Shown: positions 32,595 through 46,191 of the stretch, in pieces | Position numbering within the stretch: the first letter of the stretch is position 1 | Layout: each line of letters starts with the position of its first letter | Assembly: GCA_038380795.1 (NCBI GenBank) | Contig: CM076259.1 | Coordinates: forward strand, 72,970,200-73,034,199 | DNA: 64,000 nucleotides | From: Pyrocephalus nanus | Taxonomy: Eukaryota > Chordata > Aves > Passeriformes > Tyrannidae | Reading direction: 5' to 3' | Program-made: the position numbers and the translations under genes | Notes under the pieces: model-generated | Told to the model about the DNA's origin: nothing | Database searches by the model: none | What the model saw: only the letters and a program-made list of their open reading frames with translations

Positions 32595-35500
32595 GCCTTT
32601 CCTGCCTGCTCTGCAGCTTTCTTAACTGCACTGTTATTTCATTTCCTGTGATTTATTGTGTTCCCTATGCATTTATTGTGCTAAAACAGAATTTTGTTAC
32701 TCCAAGAATTCTGTTATGGTTTAGAGATATTTTAGGGGGTTATAGCTATGTTAGATGCATGATTTGCTTACTCTTTGCCACACTGAAAATAATGCCAAAT
32801 GATATTTGCACAGATAAAGCAAAGTTATATCAGGACTCAATTTTGTTTAAGAGCCTTATCGCCACCATGGTGTTTAGTGACATCGTGTTAAAGGTTCACA
32901 CTCCAACTCAGGATTCCTTTTCTTGACTACAGGCCTGAGATCTCTTTGTTTTTCCCAATTTTATTTTTTCAGAATGAAAAATTATTTAGCACAGTAGCTT
33001 TTGGGAGCTAAAGAGATCTTAGGGGTCAAAGAACTGTAGATCCAGACTTATCCTGAATGACAAGTCACCAGATTGCTTCACAAGATTCAAGACTAGAACA
33101 TAAGGAATGAAAATTTGTCCATCTGATCTAGGAATCTATACTCTCTTGATCCTGATATAGTTTATAGAGTGAACTATAATAAATCTTATATAAGGATAAC
33201 TTATACTGTAGCCTTTTATTATAAAGTCCAGATCTATCTAACATGTGAAAAGTCATTTACTGTGACAATTTTGAAAGTAGTTGTTATTAACTTTTGTCTC
33301 AGTGCAATCCAACGGGTCACCATATAAAGATCAGAAGAACATCCCTTACTCGAATTTCCTATACTCTTCACATTGGAAAAGAATGTAGGAATGTTCCTAA
33401 CTTGCAGATAGAAGGAAGCATTTGACTAATGCTGTAGAGAATTAATATTAGATTAAAGAACCACATGCAGATCTGTAAGTGTATTTGCTAAAAAAAACAT
33501 CCACACATTTTTAATAATTCTGAAGATCCTTGGACATAATCTCTCTCTAATGGAAAGTCAATGTCCTTCACCTATTAAGGAATTGCTCAAAAACAGCAGT
33601 AGCTGGTAGCTGTCAACCCCTCGAATATAAATCTGACGGTGCATACACAGGCTCAGCAGGCACAGCTCTCTGTAAAAGAGTAAGATAGAGCAAATTGCTA
33701 ATACTTCAACATGGCCTACCTGTAGGACCTAAAAGTCAGATTTCATCAGTTTCTAAATACATGTGGTAAATACACCAGTGAGAACATGATGTAAAAGTCT
33801 AAGACTTTTTCCCCTTTCCTGTAGTTTTGTCAAAATTTTCCAGATAATATTTTCAAAGGGGACTACTTTCCCCCCATGTCACAAATCATGCAAACACTCT
33901 AGTGTTGCCCTTTGCCTTCAGCTTAGTGTGGTTGCATTCCAGAGAGTGTTGGCAATGCATCCTGAATTTATCCAGGGAGTGAGTCTCAGGTAGTGTAGTA
34001 CATTAGGGTTTTACATTCCCTTTTCAGACTTAAGTCTTCAGCTGGATGACTTGTCTGTGGCTGATGTGAAATCCACTCATACAATTAAACCTCTCATTTA
34101 AAGATTGGTGTCACTTAAGTACATCTGAACTGTTATGCAAGCTTAAGTCTGTCAGTATATAACCACCTCCAGTACAGTATGTGAGAAGCAAATATTGTAC
34201 AATAAGAAAAGCAATATACTAGTACTGTTATCAGAGCCCAGTTGTATCAGAAAGCACTGAGGATAACTCAGTATGCTCAAATGTGCAGGTTAGGTGCCAC
34301 CTTAATTGCACTTGTTGAATTACAGAATTCTGTTTGCAATGTTCAAAAGGACCATCTTTCATTCCCTTACAACATTTTCAGCTATCCACTTCAGTTTTGC
34401 TTTTATTTTTAAGAAATAGTTTTTGTTTGGTTTTGTCTTGTTTTGTTTCTAATTCTTAAAATATTTTAAATTATATGATTTTGCTAAATTAATAGAAAAA
34501 AATCAGGGTTTAACTCAGGCATTCGATGTGAAGAAACTAATTCACTTTTCAGTGCATAGAGCTAGCTTAAATTTCCAGTAATTTGTAATAGTAAAGAAAA
34601 CATCTCAACATTTCTTTCATGCTCACCATGTAACATAGTGAGAGCTAACAGGTGTTCACAGTCGTATCAGACCCTGGGTTTAAATATTTAAAAATAACAT
34701 CTTTAGTTGTTTAGGGTTCTTTTGTCAATAAATTAAATTTTGAAATATTTTACCAAAAATATTTTTCTAGGTTTGTTTCCAAAATGAAATTCTATGTATT
34801 TAAGTGTTCAAATATATTTTATTCTCTGGATTACCTTTTAATTATAAAGCATTTTTCCCATATATTACACATAATTATATTTATTTTTATCTGTGGAAGT
34901 ATTGCAATTTTCATATCCTGCTCTCATATTTCTTCATGATTTTGCAGGCAGATAGGGGTTTTAAGATGTTCCCTGGCATTATTAAGGAGCAAGTTGGTAT
35001 TTTTTCATTATAATTGAATTGGTAACTTTTTTCTCTCTCCATTAAAAAATTATCTGTAGCCTCTAAGTGTCATGTTTTGTAGTTTATTTTAAGTCAAGTG
35101 TGTTGGAAAGCATATACATACCTTTCAAAGGCCATACATTTTTATAAACTACCCTGAATATTGCATCTTATGAAGCACAATCAATATGAAATGGAACTTG
35201 AATCTCATGCTGAACACCATCGAGCTTGCTGCAACAAACCAGATGGAATTTTGACCTTGTACATTGTGTTCTCTCCAATTCACCATGTACTTTTACAATT
35301 GGAAACAATTGTGAATTGTTTGTGCTTTTGCTAATAAGGAGCAATTTTCATCATCAAAAAAGACCCAATTCTGCAAATTCTAAAGGTCATTGTTTCTTAA
35401 AAATGTTTTAAAGGTATACAAGAACTATATATTAGCAGAGTTGTATTACTTTGTACTATCCATCTACTTGGTGAGTAAGACAAGGTATTCCCACAAGCTA

Positions 35501-38156
35501 CAGAGTGTTGGAAAAAGACATTTTTTCAAAAGCAGCAGGAGAAAATCTTGTATACCATCTGCCTTTTAAGAGGTTTGAAGGGAATTTCACATGACAGAAC
35601 ACGAGTGACTTCCTCTGCAAAGTGAGGAAACAGATTGCCATCATTTTTTCACCCAATAAATTATTGTTTAGTCACTGGGTTCTCAAAGCCCATGGTAACT
35701 TCTCTAACATATAAGTTTTATTTATTTACTTGTTTCTTTATTTTGGCATAGGAAATGATCTGTCATTATTTTCCAGAATGCTTTTAAAAAACCCCAAACC
35801 CCAAAATCATAAACAAACAAATCCCCTCCCAAAAAAACCCCCAAACAAACAAGCAAAAAACCAAAGCAAAATAAGACATAAATTTCCCAAACACTGAAAA
35901 ATATTTTAAACTTGAAGGCAGTAAAAAAACTTGCTTAACTCAGCTGCGATACTTCATTGACATACTGAGTTTCTGCTGACTTCTGAAGCATTTCAAACGA
36001 TTATTGGACATAATATGCATCCTGCACTTGCAATAGTTGGAATGAATAAATTCAATACAAGAGAATTTTTAGTGTAGTTCTTTATATAGTACAAAAATAA
36101 TTAATGTTATTTCACAAATTTTCGAATCAACTTGGAAAATGTACAGCTAAGAGTTCTATGCATATTTTTTCTCGGAATTTCAAAAAGCTAGAGAGGAAAA
36201 GAGATAAAATATGTTTTTCATTAGTTTTGGCAGCTACTTTGAGCACAAGTATTCCAATTAGGGAATGATGGCAAAAAAATAGCTCTATCATTTGATCTTT
36301 TCTTTTTTGGGGATGTTTTGCTGTTGTAATTGCTGGTGATAACACAAGTTGGAAACATTTTCCACAAAAGCAAAAGAGTTTAATTTCAACTTATATAATG
36401 ATTCACATAAGGACTCCATTTACAGACACTTTAACATTGTGAATCATTAATCTCTTTGACAAATTACAACACAACTCTATTAGATTTCCTGTTATGGACT
36501 TTAACAGATGTCTAATTAGAAACTGAAAGTGAATTCAGATTAACCAGTACTTGGCATGTGTATAGTATCAAATCATTAGTTATTGAGATAAACATTTCCT
36601 CAGGGGTAAGACAAAATATCACCATTTTTCTCCATATGCAATAGAGAACATTTAAATGTTGCTTACTCACAACCTTAGTTATTATGGAATATTTTAGACC
36701 TATAAGATAAATATTCTATAGCATTCTTTTAAAAATTCTGTTGTGGGAACAATTAAGATTCTTCTACTTCAGAATTTTCAAACTGTTAAATGTGTTTATT
36801 AAGATTAGAAAACAAGAAAACTGATGAAACAAAACCTCACATCTTTTATTACACAAGTATCAAAACCATTATAACATGTCCCACACCCTTGTAGGTCACT
36901 GAACATACAAACATAATTTACCTAACTTTTGATTTATATCTTGTTTTTGTCAACTACTGGCATATTTTGTTTGTAAATAAAGATATCCTTCTTGCAAACT
37001 TATATTACAATAACACCGCAAAATTTTTAACACTGTAACTGACTTAATTCATCATTTCTGGGCATTGAAAACAGCCATAGTTAGTACCCACATAACCTTT
37101 TTCATTATCAGACATAACACATTTCTTAGCTTGATCTTGTCACATGAAAGGCAAGAACAGGTTTATCAGTCAATACAGAAATCAAGCCTAGGATTTGGCA
37201 CCTTTGCTGCTTGAATCTTGAATTGCTTAAATGAAGTAATAAAATAAATTATTTAGAAAGAAAAACATGCCATTTTTTTGGGGACAGGCTCACAAAAATA
37301 GTTAGGAATTCAGGTCCCATAGCAGCATTAGTTCATAACAGTGTTGAACTGAGGTTCAGAAAATAACTTCTCAAAAACATTTGCCTTTGTTGCATAAAGC
37401 TTTAGTCTAAGCAAAGTTGCCATAGGCCACATCTACTTTAAACTACAGTTTGGAACAGAAATATATTTTTTGAAGAAATTTTCCTGATCATCCCATGCCA
37501 ATGACTGTAATTTTTAAATTTTTTGAAGCAGTTTTAATGAGGTTTGATGAAGGTGAATTATTATGTTCCACTTTCTTTTTTTTTTTTTCCTCCCAGAAGA
37601 AAAGCCTGATCCATCATACAGAGAAATCTTAATTGAAAATTGTGTTCCAGGTGCTCAACAAATGTCCTCCAATACCTAATGCAGAAGTGCTTGATCTACC
37701 ATAAACCTTTGAACAACATCTGATGTTCTGTTCAACATCAACCAAACCTATTCCAAATGAGAAGCAAGAAAACAATGAACATTGTAGATGTAGACTTCAA
37801 AAAATTGTTTTGATTCACTGATCAATTCCTATTGAAGATCAGGAATTTTTATGAAAAATACGTTGCTACTGTAGATATAACCTTAATCTTGGCAGCAAGA
37901 AGGCATTTTCAGGATATTTCTAATCTCAGTATTTCCATTTTCTCAATGTGAGCAATTCAGTATGCTGATCCTCATTCTACTCCCTTTTAAACATATTATT
38001 CATCCACTACATCACTCAGATAAAAGAACAATTTAGACATGTAGACATACTTCTTCTAAATATTTCAATAGTCAGTACCAACATAACTATTTTTAAGTAC
38101 CTGACTCCCATTGCAGAATCCAAAAGCCTTGCAATCACATTCTGTGTATAATGTGT
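32595..38156. other. Long AT-rich stretch, no gene or repeat recognised
   Basis: Apparently single-copy. A/C-rich simple sequence lies at 35790-35870 (ACCCC/AAAC words) and TTTTG-rich sequence at 34420-34450. A GCCACCATGG at 32861-32870 opens only 18 codons. Parts may be conserved non-coding DNA, which cannot be judged from one sequence. Confidence 0.5.
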
Positions 38157-38699
38157 GACAATGTGCACTTGCAGCCCAGGAACACAATTGTATTATGCAC
38201 TCTCATTAGTGAGAAGTACTTCATCTATCTCTGGAGTTCGCTGTATTAGAAAGGTGTGGACCTGTTGTAATGTGTCCAGAGGGCAAAGAATATGGTCAGA
38301 TGATTGGAGAACCTCTCATATGAAGAAAGGCACAGAGGGTTAAGATTGCTCAGCATGGAGAAGGCTCGGGGGACACCTTCTTGAAAAGGAGCTTATAAGA
38401 AAGAAGGAGTAAAGAACTTTACTGGAGTGTGTAATGACAGGGCAAGAGACAATGGCTTTCAACTGAAAGAGAGTAGACTTAAACTGGACTTAAATTTTTA
38501 CTTTGAGGGTGATGACACACTGAAACAGGTTGCTCAGGGATGTTGTGAATGTCCCTTCCCTGGAAGTGTTCAAGGCCATGTTAGATGGAGCTTTAAACAA
38601 CATGGTCTCGTGGAAAGCTTCTTTGCCCTTGGCAGAGGGGGTTGAAACTAGATGATCTTTAAGTTCCCTTCCAATCCAAACCATCCTATGATTCTATGA
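38157..38699 (+). mobile_element. CR1 LINE 3' end with intact terminus
   Basis: It starts at ATGTGCACTTGCAGCCCAGG, near the end of ORF2 (GIRCIRK-like, LY.SL). It runs through the 3' UTR (GTTGCTCAGGGATGTTGTGA, CCTGGAAGTGTTCAAGGCCA, GATGATCTTTAAGTTCCCTT) and ends CCTATGATTCTATGA at 38699. This terminus is the tandem octamer recognised by CR1 RT. The copy is 5'-truncated and relatively well preserved. Confidence 0.93.
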
Positions 38700-41600
38700 A
38701 AAGGTTAAACATGAAGGAAAGGTACTCTCAGTAATCAGTACCATCTGATCAGCAAGACACTCTAAAACCAGAAATACATATACTGAAACATATAATCCAG
38801 AACTTATGCATCTTAATCTTGAAAATTATTAGATACTTTTGGATAGAGTTTATACCACATAATTGTTTTGCTGCTTTACCTCACACACCTCCTCCCCCGC
38901 CCCCCAAAGAAAAAAAGGAAAAAACCCAAAACCTCCCAACAAAATATACGTATTTTACTCAATACATACTTAAAATGTTGTATGTTCCTCCTTTCTGTCA
39001 AACCTATGTTCACTCAGGTTTTTGACAGGTTATTTTTTTTTTTATGGACATACTCTTATGCATTTGTTCCTCACTACATAACAGAACTAAGGATTATTGT
39101 TCAAAAAATATTAAAGATTAACTATTATCTTTTTGGTCTGATAGCTAGGATAATTATTGGACAGCATGAGATAACATTTTAATCTATGCCTTTATATTAG
39201 TTTTGTATTTTATCCAGTGATTATAAATGAAAGTCCATAGAGGCTAGATCTGTATACCCACTGGCATCTTTTCTATAGCTGCGGGTGAGAATTACACTAG
39301 AAACTGAGACTGCTGCTATGCATTTTTAGCAGTATATTGGATAATGATGCCATAAAACTTCCAGTGAATCTATATCTTGAGTCTCTAGTAATGTGAAAAA
39401 TTACTGCCAAGTGTTTCAAAACATTTACCTAATCCCAAATGGAGTTTAATTACCTTAAAGTTCATACAGTTGTATAACATCCATTACTTTACTTAGGTCA
39501 AACACCCTCTCCTGAGAATAATGATGTCACTGTGTATAGATTCAGAGAATCCTGCTTATCTGGCACTCTTGAAGAAAAAAACTTAACATCAAGCCTCTCT
39601 TTATTTAAAAATAGGGTCAGAAATCGAATTTATTTCCTATTAAGTGATTAATATTAATATTTACCTTATTGATATTAATAATTCAACAAATATTGATGTT
39701 ATTTATGACATTTTTATTTAATGTCAGTTTAATGATTCTGGTTTAAATATATTTACCTTTTTTTTCTACATTTTTTCCTTCTTGTTCCTCTTGAGAGGTC
39801 ATTAACATTTACAAGCCTCTGTCAGAATTTGTGATTATATCAGAATACAGCTCAATCTCTTGAAAGCCTAAAAATGCTCAGTTATTTTACCATTATTTAA
39901 TATTATTTATATACATTATCAACTATTTTTTATGTTTTTCTTCTCAATTAATTTGAAAATACTCCCTCTCTGTCATTGATCTCCTTCCTTCTCCTGCTGC
40001 TTTTATGTTGTTCAGAACAGGAATTTTTCTGTGATGCTGCCTTAGCTGGAAATGAGAGTCATTTAAAGCAGATATTTAAATTAAAAAATTAATTAACATT
40101 TTACTTTCTGTATTTGTGGAAGATCATAATATTGATAAGGTGGAGAAACAGATTACCACGTTATCTGTAGGTAAGTTCTCATTTATATAAGTTATTGCCC
40201 TTTGCCATGGCATCATCTAGATTCCAATACCTAAGCTTAAATATTAACCATGTTATGTCACTGGCCTATGTTATCTTTTGGGCACACAATCATCCTGAAT
40301 ACTAAGAAGACATCATAGTTTCTGAGGGAGATAGAGGTAAAATTTTCAAAGGTTTTGAAGCTCAGCCTAATGTTCCTTACACAGGAACAGGCACACACAG
40401 ACTAACTGCTTTTGAAAAGCTTTGCTTGAGTGCTTACCTTTGATCAACTTTCATTTCTTCTTTTTATTAAGGAATCTTCCAGAAGCCAAAACGGACTTAA
40501 AAGTGAAGAGGAAGTGATTGCAACTAAGACTATCAAAGACTACACTGATTCAACACACTCCCTAAGCAGCTTATTAGTGTCAGAGCTCTTGGGAAGTCAT
40601 GTATAATGTTAAATGCTGTTATAAATTAGAAACCTCACTGAGGTACTGGTTCATGGAGAAACTTCTACCACCTGGGGTTAAACGTTCCTGGACACAGATG
40701 GCCACAGCAAGAAAGATGTAACTTATATTTATTTGCAATGTCTTGAGCGAATACAGGTAATAGAGCACTCATGTTTGTTCTCAGTCACGTGGTTTTTTTA
40801 ATAGATTTTTGCATTAGTATGATTATGATAACAACCATAATTTATTTCCTATTACTGTCACCTATTCTACTGTTTGGCATTATCAATGATACGATGTTGA
40901 CTGCCTGTCCAAAAACATCCAAAAACATTGACAGCTTTGTCTGGGAATCAGTAGAATGTAACAAATATTCATGAGTGATTCCCATCAAAAGCCTTTTCTA
41001 AATCCTCAGGACTTTGCAGCAGTATAAAACTGAAATTCCTGAATTGTTGAGCCTTCACTGATTAAGGCTTTAATCAAAGGATATAGAAAAGTAAAGCATC
41101 AGAAAAAAGGAGTGAAGAAGTAAAATAATTTTTTCCTGCACAAAAATCATCTGTCACAGAAAAGCTGATGTGGCCAAACCTTCTTCTCTTACTTTTTTCT
41201 CAGCCCTGACCCATCTGCCATATCTACAGTGCTACCTATTTAAGTATAAAATTAAAACACTTAAAAACAAGCAGTAGGGTTGCCTTAAGCTCACTATAAA
41301 GTTAGTAGAGAGAAAATACATTAAATATCTGACTTTCCTTGTGAAGATTTTGTCTGCACTGACTATATAGAAAGCTATGTTTCCATAAAGTTCCAACAGG
41401 TATGTTCCTTACTTCTTGAAGTTAAGGTAGGATAGTGATACTCATATGTGTTCACATATGAGGCATGTATATGTGAGTCTATTTAAATCATGCCCCAAGT
41501 AAACACAGGTGTATATGCACACATCCACAGTAACATGTGGATATTTTATCTCTGTTTATTTATTGCTATAATGTGAAACCGAGCTATCTGAAAGTACAGC

Positions 41601-42384
41601 AAAGGAAGTATCTTGCAGGACGTATCATATAACAGACCATTTCCTGCTACTTTATTCATCCTCTTCTTATCTTTCAAAAGCAATTCTACCAAAGCTAATT
41701 TTGTAATATTAAAATATATACAAAATCAGAACTTCACTTTTTGAAGTAATGAAATAATAGAATAATTGCAGTATGATTGATTTCTTCTGAAAAACTTAAA
41801 GAGGTAAAATACAATGACTGTACAGGACTCTACGTGACTCTGCATGAGTCAGAAATATCTGAAATATTGTATAATTTTCATATTAAACAAAAAAAAAATA
41901 GAAATACCTCAATAAACATTATTGAGGATGTCTCTCTGTAAGCTATATTATATATTGAAGCAATTGCCTGTCATCCAAGGTCAAACTATAAGGTAGGATA
42001 AAGTAGAAGGATTTTAGTTGCAATTGTCTGTCTCTGTTGATAGGCAGACTGCCATGACTGCTACCTTATTAAGCTGAAAGGTCCCAGAAGGAAAAAGAAA
42101 CCCAGAATATAACAAGTAGTGAATATTCTCAGTAGCTTCTTGTGAAGCTTTATAAGAAGATTTCATTTTGAATAATAATGTGTCTGAAGAACACAGAGCT
42201 GTCAGAGAACAGAGTGGTGACTAGATCAGACACAGCTGTGTAGGCTCAACACCAAAGCTTAGGCAGACCAAATGTACTTCTTGTGAAACTGGAGCTCAGT
42301 TCTTATCCTCTTTTGGATACAAACAATGGGGTTAGTTTTTGCTATCGACATATAATAAATTAGCTGTATTTCAGCTATTGATTA
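38700..42384. other. No gene or repeat recognised
   Basis: AT-rich. The frame at 40771-40974 is hydrophobic but has no recognisable family. TCTGTAG|GTAAGT at 40164-40176 resembles a combined splice site but lacks a pyrimidine tract. Confidence 0.5.
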
Positions 42385-44524
42385 TTGGAAGCAGCCTAGG
42401 TTGCAGTGGTCATATAGTGATAGAGTTCACAGTTAGAAGACATAGGTCAGGTGAAGAATAAAGTCAGGACCCTGAATTTTAGGATGTAAAATTCCAACTT
42501 TCCAAGGAGTTAGTCAAATGGACCCTCTGGAAAACTGCCCTCAGGACAAGGAAGCAAAAGAGAACAGGAAGATCTTTAAGGACACTTTCCATAGAGCATA
42601 AGAGCTCTTGATTTCCAGGTGTAAGAAAAGAGGAAAAGAGGGCAAGAGATCACACTGGCTGAGTTGAGAGCTGCTAAGCAAACTAAAGCATGAAAAGGAA
42701 ATGCACAGGCAGTGGAAGCAACAAGTATCCTGGGGACAGTATAGGAATGATACCCAGTTATGTAGGGATAGGATCAGAAAGGTCAAGGCTCATCTGTAAA
42801 TCATCTTGGCAAGGGACAAAAGAGTAATAAGAAAGGATTCTACAGCTTTGTATCAGCCAGAACAAGAAGGTCAAAGAAGATGTACCCCCTTGATAAACAA
42901 GACCATCAAACTGGTAACAACACTTGAGGAGAAGCCTGAGATACTCAAGCAACTTCTTTGCCTCAGTCTTCACTGGCAACCTCTCTTCCCACATCTTTTA
43001 AGTGAATGGACTACAAGGCAGGGACCGGGGAACCAAAGTTCTTCCCACTGTAAGAAAAGACCATGTCTGAGGATCAGAGTCCTGAAGGAGTTGGCTGAGG
43101 TAGTTGCCAAGCCGCTTTCTATGATATTCAAGAAGTCATGACAGTCAGATGAAGTCTCAGGTGACTGAAAAAAGGGAAACTTCACACCCGTTTTAAAAAC
43201 TGGTAGAAAGGAGGATGCAGCAAACAACTGACCTGCCAGCCTCACCTCTTTGCCTGGGAAGATCATGGAACAGATCCTCCTAAGAGCTGTGTTAAGGCAC
43301 ATGGGGGACAAGGAGGGAATTTGAGACAGGCAGCACAGCTGACCAACCTAATGGGCTTCTGTGATAAAGTGACTATATCAGTGGACAAGGAAAGAGGTAT
43401 AGACATAATCTATGTGGATAGATGGATTATTATGGATATAGTCCATAATCTATGGACTTCTGACATGGTCCCATACAATATTCTTCTCTCTAAATTGGGA
43501 GATATGGATTTGATGGATGGACTATTCAGCAGAGCAGGAATTGGCTCTATGGTCATATCCAGAGAGTAGTGGTCAACAATGTCTGGATGGAGATCAGTGA
43601 CAAATGGTGTCCCCCAGGGGTCCATAATGGGACCAGTGCTATTTAGTAACTTTGTCAGCAATATAGATAGTAGAACCAAGTGAAGCCTCAGCAAGCTTGC
43701 AGATGACACCAAGCTGCTCTTTACACTTCTGAAGGATGGAATACTGTTCAGAGGGACCTAGGTAACCTTGAGAAATGGGCCCATGGGAACCTCATGAAAA
43801 TCAACAAAGCCAACTGCAATTTGGTGTACCTGGCTCAGGGTACCTCTTGGTACCAGTACAGGCTGGGAGATGAACTGAGAGCAGCCTTGACAAGAAGGAC
43901 TTGGGGGTGCTGGTGAATGAAAAACCGGACATGAGCTAGTGATGTGCACTTGCAGCCCAGAAACCCAGCTTTATCCTGGCCTGCATCAAAAGAAGTGTGG
44001 CCAATCAGGGTTGAGGGAGTACTCTGCTCTACTGAAACTCCATCTGGAGTACCACATCCAGCTTTACAGTCCTCCATTCAACAAAGATGTGAAAAGACCT
44101 GTTAGAAAGAGTCCAGAGCAGGTCCATGAAGATGATCAGAGAGATGGAAAACCCCTCTTATGAGGAAAGGATGCAGTAGAGAAGGCTCTGGGGAAAGCCT
44201 TTGGTCTTTCAGTACTTAAAGGGAGCTATAAGGAAGATAGGGACATTTCTTTTAGCAGGGCCCACAGTGGTAAGACAAAAGATAGCAGTTTTAAACTAAA
44301 AAAAGGTATATTTATACTAGGAATAAGGATTAAGTTTTTTAACAATTACAGTGGTAACAGGCTTCCCACAGAGATGATGGATGTCCCATCTCTGTAAACA
44401 TTTAAGGCCAGTTGAATGAGGCTCTGAGCAACATGATTTAGTGGAAGATGTACCTGATTATTGCAGGAGAGCAGGACTAGATCATCTTTAAAGGCCTCTT
44501 CCAACATAAATCACTCTATGATTA
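42385..44524 (+). mobile_element. CR1 LINE, longest copy: linker, complete RT region, 3' UTR
   Basis: It starts at GSSLGCSGHIVIEFTV (linker, about 42393). Pre-RT follows with HRQWKQQVSWGQYRND and LCRDRIRKVKAHL, then RT start ([13 protein letters not shown]). GFCDKVTISVDKERG lies at about 43350, [16 protein letters not shown] at about 43605-43650, and the catalytic-block equivalent LADDTKL at about 43695. The C-terminal MCTCSPETQLYPGLHQKKCG is at about 43940-44000. The 3' UTR ends CACTCTATGATTA. Frameshifts (about 43140-43320, 43570, 43680) split RT into pieces. 5'-truncated, with no ORF1 and no endonuclease. Confidence 0.93.
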
Positions 44525-46173
44525 TTTGCTGATTAATTATTTGTTCATTGTAAAAATCATTAACTAAAATACAGCTAATTTTTGAAGGTTTTATTCTAGT
44601 TTTTTTTTTCTGATGTAATTGTGAAATGATTGGAATGGACAAAGCTGCTACTCCCAAAAACTATGAAGACTCCAAGCACTACTCAGCACAAGTAAGGCAA
44701 AATTCATAAATCCTGAAAATTTATCTTTGGAAAAAATACACAGAAATATTTCCTAGAGCATATGCAAGTATTTATGTTTGAGGATTTTATATATTCATGC
44801 GAAACAGTATGAGAAGGGCAAAATATGTATAAGAAACATTACTAGATCTGTAGCCTAATAATCTCCCTTCAGAAGATACTCATAGTATTTGAAGCATCTT
44901 TTACAGTTTTATACTGTCAGTAATAACATTGTTGATAAACTACATAACCAAATGCTTTTATCTAAATAACTTATCATGTTTATCAGAGTTTTGTGTACTT
45001 TAAATATGAATTCTAGTGCATTTTATACTGTGCTGATGCAAACTATGATTGCCATCACTATTGTTTTAGGAAGATTTAAAAAAAATTCAAGCATTTTTTC
45101 TTTCATGAAGCCTTTTTTTAGATCACTCCATTAAACAATAAGCATCTGAATTCTGATAATATTTTTAAAATAATATTCATCTTTGCATACTAGTCTATAA
45201 TATTATCTTTGTTCTCTTAAAGTAAAAAAATATAACATTCTTGCAAGTGAAATATTAAAAGAACATTTGTCACATTTTCACTATAGAATTCCACTAAAAA
45301 GAAAGTCTGAGGTAGTTTTTCTGTGTTTTAACTCTCCAAGTGTACTATAAATATGAAATTTTCATGAGGGTGGTGTTTATTCAACTTGTCTTCAGGCAAT
45401 TGCTTTTGCAAGATATATTAGCAAAATTCAGAAGCGCTCATAGTATCTGGACTTTCAGTAAGAAACATTTCTAATGTCTTGCAAAATCTACATTGTCACA
45501 ATCATCTACACTTATGAATAGTATAGATAAATATGTTAACAGAGCTTCTAGTGGCTATGGCTGTATAATCACATATCCACACCTATTTCAAATCACCTTA
45601 TAGATTATCTCTTTTTTAATGTTAAAAATTCCTGCTTCAGACCATAATAGTTAAATTGCATTTATTGGTGTTTTGTAGTTTCTTTCTTTAAAACAGAAAT
45701 GTTAAACTCAGTGTAATTCTCTCCTACAGGACCTGCAAAAGGCAATAAATTTACAATTTTATACCGTGGCATCATGGTAATACTTTCAGCAAAAGAGTAG
45801 TCTGATGCCAAAATGAAAACCCGGTATAACATAATAATTACTATATCTATAGATAAAATCTATAGACTTTTACTTTTGACCTGGTTTTTACCTCATAGTT
45901 ACTTTGAAATAGAAAGCATGAAACGTCAGTCACATCTTGAGTAGATGTGCTGCCCAGTAATGTTCAGAGGTTCAAAGAAAAAGAGTAATAGAATGTCACA
46001 GATAAGATCTGCCACCTGACCCCCATAGGTAGATACATTAACATGCTAGTAGTCCCACTGATTTTATTTGTTGTGACAGAACTCCAGAAAGAATTCTAAT
46101 TTATTAAGGGTAGTAAGACTGGTTACTTAATTGTCTTTGCTAGAAGGTGATTAGAGTCAAGGCAATTACAGTG

Positions 46174-46191
46174 CCCCCCCCCCCCACCCCC
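46174..46191 (+). repeat. Poly-C tract
   Basis: C12-A-C5. Length is prone to sequencing and replication error. Confidence 0.9.

Noticed and set aside
32861..32870. Perfect GCCACCATGG initiation context
   Set aside because: It opens only 18 codons before a stop, and there is no promoter or splice context.
32546..32926. 126-codon frame that starts in CR1 and leaves it
   Set aside because: The first part is the CR1 linker; the rest is unrecognised AT-rich sequence with no support as an exon.
40161..40176. TCTGTAG|GTAAGT, resembling a recursive splice site
   Set aside because: The sequence upstream is purine-rich, without the long pyrimidine tract these sites need.
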